Below, piece by piece: positions 8,320-16,696 of a DNA stretch of 64,000 bases (the first letter of the stretch is position 1; each line of letters starts with the position of its first letter). The DNA lies in contig OY764545.1 in assembly GCA_963668495.1 (NCBI GenBank), forward strand, positions 1,178,001 through 1,242,000, read 5' to 3'. The notes under the pieces are model-generated. The model saw only the letters and a program-made list of their open reading frames with translations. It did not search any database and had not been told where the DNA came from. The translations under genes were made by a program, and so were the position numbers. The stretch is from Oleispirillum sp963668495. GTDB lineage: Bacteria > Pseudomonadota > Alphaproteobacteria > Rhodospirillales > Rhodospirillaceae.

Positions 8320-10125
8320 CTATTCATTCAGCTTATAGACGAAGGTCGCCACATCACCGGACAGATTTTCGGCGTTGGCGGAAAGGTCACTGGCGACACT
8401 TAGAACCATGTTGGCCATGTTCTCCGTATTGCGCGCGGCTTCGCTGACCAATGCAGTATTGGAGGAAACATCCTGAGTTCCGGCTGCGGCCTCCTGCACG
8501 CTATGGGAAATTTCCGCAGTTGCCTGATCTTGGCCTGCAACTGCTTCTGCGACAGCACTGATATTGGTTTCAATCGCCATGATCATATTGGTGATGCTTT
8601 CAATTGCCTGCGTGCTGCTGTTGGTTGCCTCCTGCATTTCTTTAACCTGATTGGTGATGTCTTCGGTTGCTCGTGCAGTTTGGGTCGCAAGGTTTTTGAC
8701 CTCGTTGGCGACAACGGCAAAGCCTTTGCCCGCGTCACCGGCTCTGGCGGCTTCAATGGTGGCATTGAGAGCCAGCAGGTTGGTTTGGTTGGCAATGTTC
8801 TGGATTAACTCCACCACTTCACCAATGGACTGAGCCGCCCGGTTCAGGCCTTTAACGGTTTCATTGGTGGTTTTGGCTTCACTGACGGCCTGCTGTACCA
8901 TGGAATTGGCATCAGCCACCTGTCGGTTAATCTCGTTAATTGATGCATTCAGCTCGACCGCAGCGGCGGCAACGGTCTGCACACTTTGGGTGGCTTGCTC
9001 TGCCGCAGCCGCGACCGTGACACTGTTTTCCAAAGAACTTTGGGCAACTTTGATCATTTCTTCTGCGTTTTGCCGAAGCTCGCTTCCTTTAATGGACACC
9101 ACATCCACCGCAGGCAGAACATTGGATTGGGCGAAACCAAGGGTCTCTTCGTGACGGTCTTCCATTTCCTTCATGACGGTGTTGAATGTACTGACATAGC
9201 CAGCGTATTCACCCTGTAGACCCCGTTCCGGGATAATCCGATAAAAGTTCTTTTTCTGGGCGGCATACATGACGGCACCGGCTTCTTTTGCGAATGCTTC
9301 GGCTGCGTCCAGAAGGTTATTGATGTTGTGTAAAAGCTCACCAAAGTCATCATTTCTATTGATGCATAGGACGCGTCGATTTAAGTCCCCGCTGGCTGCT
9401 TTTGAAATAACTGTGTTGCTGACGCTGATTTGTTCGGCAACCGTATTTACGCGGCGACTGATGATAAGCAGCATGGCAAATGACAATAGGGCGGCGACAA
9501 CGATGGCCCCGATGCTGATTTCTGCATACAGGGCAGATTGAAACGCAGCAGCAATGTCATCGTCAAATTCATGTTCGCTGATAAGGTCAACATGCTTCAA
9601 TATCTCATCAATATGAGCGATGAGAGCATCAGACGTGTCACTGAACTGCTTCATCTCAGCATTGCCCCCGGTGGGGCCAAGCTGGACATAGGCATTTGCC
9701 ATTGTATCGCCGATGGTCAGGAAACCGGGCAGTGCCGCATTGAATTTGGCAAGGTGCTCGTCAATAACGGCAGCATCGGTTGGGTGCAACCTTTCACTGA
9801 TCTTTTTGATATTTGCCATTTCCGTTGCAACTTGCGCCGTGAGAGCCTTTGCGTTGGCGAAACCTTGGTCAATGCCGTCTTGTGCGCGGGATGCGGATAC
9901 CGTCACCAAGTTCTGATGAATTTGTAGAATGTGAATTCTTGTGGTTTGGGCCGACGTTTCCAGTGGGGCGATGACCTGATGCCGATAGTCAAGGCTGGCT
10001 TTTTGATCCTGAGCTGATCGAATGCTGGTGAAGGTCGTGATCAAACCGCACGCAACAAGGATTGCAACGGCAACAGTCAGCAACCGGCTGCCCTTTCGGG
10101 CCTGATGTTTGATTGTCTTTGTCAT
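8320..10125 (-). CDS. Methyl-accepting chemotaxis protein
   Basis: A 601-residue chemoreceptor. A first membrane helix (LLTVAVAILVACGLITTF) and a second near residue 215 (IGAIVVAALLSFAMLLIIS) flank a four-helix-bundle-like sensory domain. A HAMP-like segment and a second unannotated domain follow, then the highly conserved signalling tip with LLALNATIEAARAGDAGKGF and VANEVKNLA. The start at 10125 has GGAGG seven bases upstream. The gene begins 13 bp after the PAS-domain gene, so the pair is one operon and probably one sensory system feeding CheA/CheW. The ligand is unknown. Confidence 0.94.
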   Translation of the reverse strand: MTKTIKHQARKGSRLLTVAVAILVACGLITTFTSIRSAQDQKASLDYRHQVIAPLETSAQTTRIHILQIHQNLVTVSASRAQDGIDQGFANAKALTAQVATEMANIKKISERLHPTDAAVIDEHLAKFNAALPGFLTIGDTMANAYVQLGPTGGNAEMKQFSDTSDALIAHIDEILKHVDLISEHEFDDDIAAAFQSALYAEISIGAIVVAALLSFAMLLIISRRVNTVAEQISVSNTVISKAASGDLNRRVLCINRNDDFGELLHNINNLLDAAEAFAKEAGAVMYAAQKKNFYRIIPERGLQGEYAGYVSTFNTVMKEMEDRHEETLGFAQSNVLPAVDVVSIKGSELRQNAEEMIKVAQSSLENSVTVAAAAEQATQSVQTVAAAAVELNASINEINRQVADANSMVQQAVSEAKTTNETVKGLNRAAQSIGEVVELIQNIANQTNLLALNATIEAARAGDAGKGFAVVANEVKNLATQTARATEDITNQVKEMQEATNSSTQAIESITNMIMAIETNISAVAEAVAGQDQATAEISHSVQEAAAGTQDVSSNTALVSEAARNTENMANMVLSVASDLSANAENLSGDVATFVYKLNE

Positions 10126-10138
10126 GATGGCCTCCATA

Positions 10139-10675
10139 TCAGCGTCCATGTGCCAGAACAAAACGGTCATAGGATGCGTAGCCAAGACGTTGGATTTCGT
10201 CGTGGAGAGCATTCACCGAATTCTCAAGTGCGACCTTGCGATCTGCTTCTTGAGTTTCAATGTCGTGCAGCCGTTGATAAAGCGGCTCTATGACTTCAAG
10301 AGTTTTATCTGAGACATTTCGACGACTGGAATGGAAGCCCAGAACGGTTCCGTGTGCATCGAAATTGGGTGTGACATACGCCAGAACCCAATAATGGTCG
10401 CCGTTCTTGCAGCGATTGCAGACGAAGGCAAATATTTCTTCATTGGCCTTCAGGCGATCCCACAGCAGTTTAAATACCGCCCTTGGCATCTTTGGATGCC
10501 GGATCATATTGTGTGGCTTACCAAGCAGTTCTCCTTCCGTATATCCACTGATATCGACGAAGGTCCGGTTAGCGTAGGTGATGATACCTTTGGGGTCGGT
10601 TTTGGTGACGATTAACTGGTCGTCCTGAAATGTACGCGCGATACCGGTCAGGGGTGACTTTGTTTTTATACTCAT
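10139..10675 (-). CDS. PAS-domain protein (Aer-like redox/energy sensor)
   Basis: A protein of about 178 residues consisting of one PAS domain and a C-terminal helical stretch. It shows the Aer-type pattern ITYANRTFVDISGYTEGELL then PHNMIRHPKMPRAVFKLLWD and KNGDHYWVLAYVTP, in which NMIRHPDMP-like and NGDxYW motifs are typical of FAD-binding Aer PAS domains. It lies immediately upstream of a chemoreceptor gene with 13 bp between them. In Aer these two halves are one protein; here they are separate. Start at 10675 with AGGAGA upstream. Confidence 0.88.
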   Translation of the reverse strand: MSIKTKSPLTGIARTFQDDQLIVTKTDPKGIITYANRTFVDISGYTEGELLGKPHNMIRHPKMPRAVFKLLWDRLKANEEIFAFVCNRCKNGDHYWVLAYVTPNFDAHGTVLGFHSSRRNVSDKTLEVIEPLYQRLHDIETQEADRKVALENSVNALHDEIQRLGYASYDRFVLAHGR

Positions 10676-10788
10676 ATTGCGTCTCCTGAAGAGCACATGA
10701 ATGAGAGAGCTTCTTTTTGGCTCTATGGTTACATCATTAAATGGTGACTTTGTTTAACAATGAAAGTCATTCGCAAGAATGTTTACAT

Positions 10789-10823
10789 AAAAAAAGCGAC
10801 GCTGGAGTAATTTCCAACGTCGC
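10789..10823 (-). terminator. Intrinsic terminator of greA
   Basis: GCGACG...CGTCGC (10796-10823) with an extended TTGGA/TCCAG arm forms the stem, and the minus strand continues with seven T. It lies 31 bp beyond the greA stop. Confidence 0.87.
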
Positions 10824-10854
10824 ATCGGTGTGGTTCTGTCGTTCTTCTAACGCG

Positions 10855-11328
10855 TTAGACGAACTTCACAGAAATGATTTCATAGGACTTGCGGCCTCCG
10901 GGGGCGGCAACATCAACGGAATCACCTTCGGTTTTGCCGATCAGGGCTTTTGCCAGCGGTGATTCAATGGAAATCCGACCAGCTTTAATGTCGGCTTCAT
11001 GTGCGCCGACAATTTGGTATTGCTTTTCTTCATCCGTATCTTCGTCTGCCACCAAAACGGTCGCACCAAAGCGGACTTCATCCCCAGTCATCTTCGAAAT
11101 ATCGATGATCTGTGCACGGCTGGTCAGGTCTTCCAATTCCTTGATTCGACCTTCAATGAAGCTCTGGCGTTCGCGCGCAGCGTGATATTCGGCGTTTTCC
11201 GACAGATCACCGTGCTCGCGAGCTTCGGCAATTGCGGAGATTACCTCCGGGCGCGCTGTACCTTTCAGATACTTCAACTCTTCTTCCAGACGGATAAAAC
11301 CGTCTGGAGTCATGGGGAACTTCTCCAT
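10855..11328 (-). CDS. greA: Transcription elongation factor GreA
   Basis: A 157-residue GreA of normal length. The N-terminal coiled coil carries MTPDGFIRLEEELKYLK and the acidic tip REHGDLSENAEYHAARE that reaches into the RNA polymerase secondary channel; the C-terminal domain ends GDSVDVAAPGGRKSYEI. It stimulates cleavage of backtracked transcripts. The start at 11328 (MEKFPMTP) matches the family; an in-frame start 15 bases upstream is less likely. It follows carB with a 74-bp gap, a common alphaproteobacterial arrangement. Confidence 0.96.
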   Translation of the reverse strand: MEKFPMTPDGFIRLEEELKYLKGTARPEVISAIAEAREHGDLSENAEYHAARERQSFIEGRIKELEDLTSRAQIIDISKMTGDEVRFGATVLVADEDTDEEKQYQIVGAHEADIKAGRISIESPLAKALIGKTEGDSVDVAAPGGRKSYEIISVKFV

Positions 11329-11402
11329 GCTGGGAACCCTCAAACGTGTCAGGAGGAGTATATGCCTTCATTAATCGATCATGCGACGCTGTACGCCGCG
11401 CA

Positions 11403-14400
11403 TTAGATCGTCGGCAACGAAGGATCAAAATACTCCTGCAGCGATTGAACTTCAAGACCTTCTGTCTTTAGGGCGCGGATACTGGCAATAACAGCCTGTG
11501 CCCCGGTGATGGTCGTGGTGTAGGCAATGCCCTGTGTCAGGGCCGTGCGGCGGATTGAGAAGCTATCCGCAACTGAAATTGCGCTGTCTGTCGTGTTGAT
11601 GATCAGCTGCACTTCGTCAGACAGGATTTGGTCGACAATGTTGGGTCGACCTTCCATCACTTTGTTGACGACGGCAATCTCAAGTCCGGCATCCTGCATG
11701 GCTTTGGCGGTGCCACGGGTTGCGCAAACCTTAAAGCCAAGGGCAATAAGGTCTTGTGCAAGTTCAATGGCACGCGGTTTGTCGTGATCCTTGACCGAGA
11801 TGAAGACCTGACCCTGCAACGGCAATTTGGACCCAGCACCCAATTGTGCCTTGGCATAGGCGCGACCAAAGTCACGGTCAATGCCCATGACCTCGCCAGT
11901 GGATTTCATTTCCGGGCCAAGCAGAATGTCAACGCCGGGGAAGCGGTTGAACGGGAAGACAGCTTCCTTAACCGCCACATAGTTCGGCATGCCTTCGGTC
12001 AGGTTAAAGTCTGCCAGTTTTTCACCAGCCATAACGCGGGATGCGATTTTGGCAACAGGCAGGCCGGTGGCTTTGGCAACAAACGGCACCGTCCGGGAAG
12101 CCCGCGGATTGACTTCCAGCAGGTATACGTCTTCATCCTTGATGGCGAACTGGATATTCATCAGGCCGATGACTTGCAGTTCCCTTGCCAGCAGGCGGGT
12201 TTGACGTTTCATTTCTTCGATCAATGTCGGGGACAGGGAGTACGGCGGCAAAGAACAGGCCGAGTCACCGGAGTGAATGCCGGCTTCCTCAATGTGTTGC
12301 ATGATCCCGGCGACAAACACATCGGTACCGTCAGAGATCGCATCCACATCGACTTCAATGGCGTCTTGCAGGTAGCTGTCGATCAGAACCGGGTTGTCCC
12401 CAGTCACGTGGACGGCGGTGGCAATGTATTCGTTCAGGCCGTTTTCATCGTGAACAATCCGCATGGCGCGTCCACCAAGCACATAGGACGGGCGGATCAC
12501 GACCGGATAGCCGATTTCCGTCGCCACTTTACGGGCTTCTTCTGCCGTGCGAGCGGTGCCGTTGCGCGGCTGCCTCAGGTTCGTGCGTTGCAACAATTCT
12601 TGGAACCGTTCGCGGTCTTCAGCCACATCAATCGCGTCCGGGGACGTGCCGAGGATCGGGATGTTGGCGGCTTCCAATGCTTTGGACAATTTCAAGGGAG
12701 TTTGACCGCCCAGCTGAACGATCACCCCTTTCAGGTAGCCCTTGCTTTGCTCTTTCTTTGCGATGCTGATGACATCTTCTTCGGTCAGCGGTTCGAAATA
12801 CAAACGATCAGATGTATCGAAGTCCGTGGAAACGGTTTCCGGGTTACAGTTGACCATAATGGTTTCATAGCCGACAGCGGACAGGGCAAATGCAGCATGG
12901 ACACAGCAATAGTCGAACTCAATGCCTTGACCGATACGGTTCGGGCCGCCACCCAAAATCATGATTTTGGATTTTTCCGAAACCTCGGCTTCACATTCTG
13001 CAGGCATCAGGCCATTGCCCTCGTAACAGGAATACATGTACGGGGTTTTTGACGGGAATTCTGCGGCACAGGTATCAATGCGTTTGAATACCGGCGATAC
13101 GTTCAGCACATCCCGACGGAAACGGGTGTCCTTCATGGTGCGTTTGGTCAATTGGGCAATGCGGGTGTCCGAGAAGCCCATGGCTTTGACCTGTTGCATT
13201 TTTTGCGCATTTTGCGGCAGGCCGTTGGCAATCAGGTCCGCTTCCATGTCGACGATGGCCTTGATTTGTTCAAGGAACCATGGGTCATAGGCGCAGGCCA
13301 TCTGAATTTCTTCCAATGACAGGCCATGGCGGAAGGCTTGGGCAATGGTCAGAATGCGGTTCGGGCGCGGTTCGGTCAGGACCTTACGCACAGCATCGCG
13401 AACAGCGGCAGGGTTGTCGCTGTTTGTGCCCGGAATTTCCACCTCGTTCAGGCCGTCCAGCCCGGTTTCCATGGACCGCAAACCTTTTTGCAGGCTTTCG
13501 GCAAAGGTCCGACCGATGGACATGGCTTCACCGACGGATTTCATCGATGTGGTTAACAGCGGGTCGGTATCCGGGAACTTTTCAAAGGTAAAGCGCGGGA
13601 TCTTGGTGACCACATAGTCGATGGTCGGTTCGAACGATGCCGGGGTCACCCCGGTGATGTCGTTCATCAGTTCATCAAGGGTGTAACCAACGGCAAGTTT
13701 CGCCGCGACCTTGGCAATCGGGAAGCCTGTGGCCTTGGATGCCAATGCCGATGACCGGGACACACGCGGGTTCATTTCAATAACAACGAGGCGACCGTCC
13801 TGCGGATTGACGGCAAATTGCACGTTGGAACCACCGGTTTCGACGCCGATTTCACGCAGGCATGCAATAGAGGCATTCCGCATGATTTGATATTCTTTGT
13901 CGGTCAGGGTCAGTGCCGGGGCAACGGTAATCGAGTCACCTGTGTGGATACCCATGGGGTCGATATTTTCGATGGAGCAAACGATAATACAGTTGTCGTT
14001 TTTGTCGCGGACGACTTCCATCTCATATTCTTTCCAGCCCAGAACTGATTCTTCGACCAGAACTTCATGGACCGGGGACGCCGCCAAGCCAGAGCGAATG
14101 ATGTCTTCGAATTCGGTCAGGTTGTAGGCAATACCGCCACCTTGTCCGCCAAGGGTAAAGGACGGACGGATAATCAACGGCAGGCCGATTTCTGCTTGGG
14201 CTGCTTTGGCATCGTCCATGCTGCGGCAGATACGGCTTTTCGGGGATTCCAGACCGATTTTGTCCATGGCTTCGCGGAACAGCAGACGGTCTTCGGCTTT
14301 GGCGATGACTTCGCTTTTCGCTGCGATCATTTCAATGCCAAGGCGATCCAGCGTACCGTTGTCTGCCAGTGTCAGTGCCGTGTTCAGTGCGGTTTGACCG

Positions 14401-14672
14401 CCCATGGTAGGCAGCAAGGCGTCCGGGCGTTCCCGTTCCAGAATTTTTGTAACGATTTCAGGCGTGATCGGTTCCACATAGGTGACGTCGGCAGTTTCCG
14501 GGTCGGTCATGATCGTCGCCGGATTGGAGTTGACCAAAATCACGCGGTAGCCTTCGTCGCGGAGGGCTTTACAGGCTTGTGCCCCGGAGTAGTCGAATTC
14601 GCAGGCTTGTCCGATGACAATCGGGCCGGCGCCGATGACGAGAATGCTTTTGATGTCCGTACGTTTTGGCAT
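11403..14672 (-). CDS. carB: Carbamoyl-phosphate synthase large chain
   Basis: A 1089-residue protein with two ATP-grasp halves. The first begins MPKRTDIKSILVIGAGPIVI and includes GGQTALNTALTL; the second begins near residue 570 with KIMILGGGPNRIGQGIEFDY and includes QLGGQTPLKLSKAL. The C-terminal MGS-like allosteric domain contains ATRGTAKAM. It makes carbamoyl phosphate from bicarbonate, ammonia and two ATP for pyrimidine and arginine synthesis, with CarA supplying ammonia. It is 90 bp downstream of carA on the same strand. Confidence 0.97.
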   Translation of the reverse strand: MPKRTDIKSILVIGAGPIVIGQACEFDYSGAQACKALRDEGYRVILVNSNPATIMTDPETADVTYVEPITPEIVTKILERERPDALLPTMGGQTALNTALTLADNGTLDRLGIEMIAAKSEVIAKAEDRLLFREAMDKIGLESPKSRICRSMDDAKAAQAEIGLPLIIRPSFTLGGQGGGIAYNLTEFEDIIRSGLAASPVHEVLVEESVLGWKEYEMEVVRDKNDNCIIVCSIENIDPMGIHTGDSITVAPALTLTDKEYQIMRNASIACLREIGVETGGSNVQFAVNPQDGRLVVIEMNPRVSRSSALASKATGFPIAKVAAKLAVGYTLDELMNDITGVTPASFEPTIDYVVTKIPRFTFEKFPDTDPLLTTSMKSVGEAMSIGRTFAESLQKGLRSMETGLDGLNEVEIPGTNSDNPAAVRDAVRKVLTEPRPNRILTIAQAFRHGLSLEEIQMACAYDPWFLEQIKAIVDMEADLIANGLPQNAQKMQQVKAMGFSDTRIAQLTKRTMKDTRFRRDVLNVSPVFKRIDTCAAEFPSKTPYMYSCYEGNGLMPAECEAEVSEKSKIMILGGGPNRIGQGIEFDYCCVHAAFALSAVGYETIMVNCNPETVSTDFDTSDRLYFEPLTEEDVISIAKKEQSKGYLKGVIVQLGGQTPLKLSKALEAANIPILGTSPDAIDVAEDRERFQELLQRTNLRQPRNGTARTAEEARKVATEIGYPVVIRPSYVLGGRAMRIVHDENGLNEYIATAVHVTGDNPVLIDSYLQDAIEVDVDAISDGTDVFVAGIMQHIEEAGIHSGDSACSLPPYSLSPTLIEEMKRQTRLLARELQVIGLMNIQFAIKDEDVYLLEVNPRASRTVPFVAKATGLPVAKIASRVMAGEKLADFNLTEGMPNYVAVKEAVFPFNRFPGVDILLGPEMKSTGEVMGIDRDFGRAYAKAQLGAGSKLPLQGQVFISVKDHDKPRAIELAQDLIALGFKVCATRGTAKAMQDAGLEIAVVNKVMEGRPNIVDQILSDEVQLIINTTDSAISVADSFSIRRTALTQGIAYTTTITGAQAVIASIRALKTEGLEVQSLQEYFDPSLPTI

Positions 14673-14762
14673 GGTATGTGTGTCTCTTCGTGTCGGGCTT
14701 ACCCGGCCTTAGCCGGGTTTGTATCTTAACGGGAACGAATGGAAGAAGGCGGCAGGCCGGGC

Positions 14763-15974
14763 TTATGCCTCGGCCTTGCTGTCCGCGATCAGGTCCATGA
14801 AACGTTCGAACAAATAATGGCTATCGTTCGGGCCGGGGGATGCTTCCGGGTGGTATTGCACGGTAAATACCGGTTTGTCGGTAGCACGTACCCCTTCCAC
14901 CGAACCGTCAAACAGGGATCGGTGAGTGATTTCCACATTGACCGGGGCCGAGTCTTCATCGACCACAAACCCATGGTTCTGGCTGGTGATTTCCACTTTC
15001 CCGGTTTGCAGGTCTTTAACCGGATGGTTGGCACCACGATGCCCGGTGTCCATTTTATATGTGGTCATGCCAAGGGCGCGTGCGGTGAGCTGGTGACCAA
15101 GGCAAATCCCGAACAGGGGCAAGCCCGCATCAATGATTTTACGAATGGTCGGTACGGCATATTCCGCCGTTGCAGCCGGGTCACCCGGTCCGTTGGACAA
15201 GAAAACACCGTCGGGTTTGTGGGCCAGAATGTCTTCTGCTGTGGCGGTTGCCGGAACCACCGTGACTTTACAGCCCACATTGGCAAGACAGCGCAGGATG
15301 TTGCGCTTTGCACCGTAATCGACAGCAACCACATGGAATTTCGGTTGGGTCTGTTTGCCAAAACCTTCACCCAGTTGCCACTGGGTTTCGTTCCAGCGGT
15401 AGGTTTGGGTGCAGGAAACCTCTTTCGCCAAATCCATGCCAGCAAGGCCGGGCCATGCGCGGGCTTGTTCCAGCAGGGCAGGCAGGTCGAAATTCCCATC
15501 CTTGGCGTGGGCGACGACACCGACCGGCGCGCCGCTTTCACGAATGCGGCGGGTGAGTTGCCGGGTGTCGATGCCGGTAACACCAACCAGATTATGGGAC
15601 ACCAGCCAGTCATTCAGCGGCTTGGTATTGCGCCAGTTGGATGGCGTGGTGATGTCGGTACGCAGGATCAGGCCACGGGCCGCAGGCGTAATGGACTCGA
15701 TGTCTTCCGGGTTGGTGCCGACATTGCCGATGTGTGGGAAGGTGAAGGTGATGATTTGTCCGGCATAGGACAGATCGGTCAGGACTTCCTGATATCCGGT
15801 CATGCCAGTATTGAACACGACCTCGCCAACGGCAGAGGTTTCGGCTCCGAGTCCTCGCCCCCAGATCAAGGTTCCATCACAGAGGACAACAACGCCGGTC
15901 GCGCCTTCCGGGCGCGGAAACGCGTTGAAATCCGGGTCGTACGAAACCGCTTCGGTGGGCTCTGTCGTGCTCAT
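14763..15974 (-). CDS. carA: Carbamoyl-phosphate synthase small chain (glutamine amidotransferase)
   Basis: A protein of about 403 residues. The N-terminal CPSase small-subunit domain holds GEVVFNTGMTGYQEVLTD and GIDTRQLTRRIR. The C-terminal class-I glutamine amidotransferase contains the nucleophile in LFGICLGHQ and a later catalytic His in VQYHPEASPGP. It hydrolyses glutamine and channels ammonia to CarB, encoded directly downstream. An upstream GTG at 15983 is possible, but it sits only two bases from the AAGGA site, so the ATG at 15974 is preferred. Confidence 0.96.
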   Translation of the reverse strand: MSTTEPTEAVSYDPDFNAFPRPEGATGVVVLCDGTLIWGRGLGAETSAVGEVVFNTGMTGYQEVLTDLSYAGQIITFTFPHIGNVGTNPEDIESITPAARGLILRTDITTPSNWRNTKPLNDWLVSHNLVGVTGIDTRQLTRRIRESGAPVGVVAHAKDGNFDLPALLEQARAWPGLAGMDLAKEVSCTQTYRWNETQWQLGEGFGKQTQPKFHVVAVDYGAKRNILRCLANVGCKVTVVPATATAEDILAHKPDGVFLSNGPGDPAATAEYAVPTIRKIIDAGLPLFGICLGHQLTARALGMTTYKMDTGHRGANHPVKDLQTGKVEITSQNHGFVVDEDSAPVNVEITHRSLFDGSVEGVRATDKPVFTVQYHPEASPGPNDSHYLFERFMDLIADSKAEA

Positions 15975-16078
15975 CGAGTTCACTTTCCTTCCGTCTATGG
16001 TTGGTGTTTTGTCAAACTGGCGTTAACTAAGCCAACATGGCCGCCGCGTCAAGTTAATCGTTCAAAATATAAAAGTTG

Positions 16079-16101
16079 TTTTGTAACAATGGGTTACAAA
16101 A
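16079..16101. promoter_or_regulatory. Perfect 9-5-9 inverted repeat between carA and yqeY
   Basis: TTTTGTAAC, five bases, then GTTACAAAA. It lies in the 217-bp divergent region about 105 bp upstream of carA and 91 bp upstream of yqeY. There is no T-run after it, so it looks more like an operator than a terminator. Which regulator binds it is unknown. Confidence 0.45.
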
Positions 16102-16191
16102 CGTGAAACAAATTGAACGGATCGACGTAATGGGGTAGGGTTCGTTCTTTCCTTTTTTGTATTTAGTTCCAATTAACGGCGAGGCAAGATC

Positions 16192-16656
16192 GTGTCCTTA
16201 CGAACTGCATTGAATGATTCCCTGAAAGCATCCATGCGTGAACGCGACGAATTGAAAACGTCGGTTTTGCGTTTGATTCTGGCGGCCCTGAAAGATCGGG
16301 ATATTGCAGAGCGCGGCAAAGGCAACGAAGACGGCTTGGGCGAGGAAGAGGTAATTGGCCTGCTGAAATCCATGGTCAAGCAACGTAAAGAAAGCATCAA
16401 GATGTACGAACAAGGTGGCCGTGATGAACTGGCCGCCCGCGAAGCCGGAGAAGTGGAAGTCATCGAAAGCTTTCTGCCGCGTCAAATGGATGATGATGAG
16501 ACTCGTGACGCTGTGACTGCCGCCATTGCAGAAGTCGAAGCTTCCGCGCTGAAGGATATTGGTAAAGTGATGACCGCGCTGCGGGAAAAATATCCGGGGG
16601 AAATGGACTTTGCCAAGGCTTCGGCTATGACCAAGGCAATTTTGTCCGCCCAATGA
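16192..16656 (+). CDS. GatB/YqeY domain protein
   Basis: A 154-residue YqeY-family protein starting at GTG with GAGG upstream. Its sequence matches the family with LKTSVLRLILAALKDRDIA, then KQRKESIKMYEQGGRDELA and GKVMTALREKYPGEMDFAKAS. The domain is the tRNA-interacting tail found in GatB/GatE, but the role of free-standing YqeY is not settled. It sits 40 bp upstream of dnaG, a conserved position in many alphaproteobacteria and Gram-positives. Confidence 0.92.
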   Translation: MSLRTALNDSLKASMRERDELKTSVLRLILAALKDRDIAERGKGNEDGLGEEEVIGLLKSMVKQRKESIKMYEQGGRDELAAREAGEVEVIESFLPRQMDDDETRDAVTAAIAEVEASALKDIGKVMTALREKYPGEMDFAKASAMTKAILSAQ

Positions 16657-16696
16657 GTGAACCCCGGTTCCGCCCGCGTCATGGAGCATAAGTCCC

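Noticed and set aside
11628..13052. A 474-codon forward open frame
   Set aside because: It lies wholly opposite carB and has the composition expected for an antisense frame of a GC-biased gene.
14739..16106. A 455-codon forward open frame
   Set aside because: It is antisense to carA with no domain or start signal.
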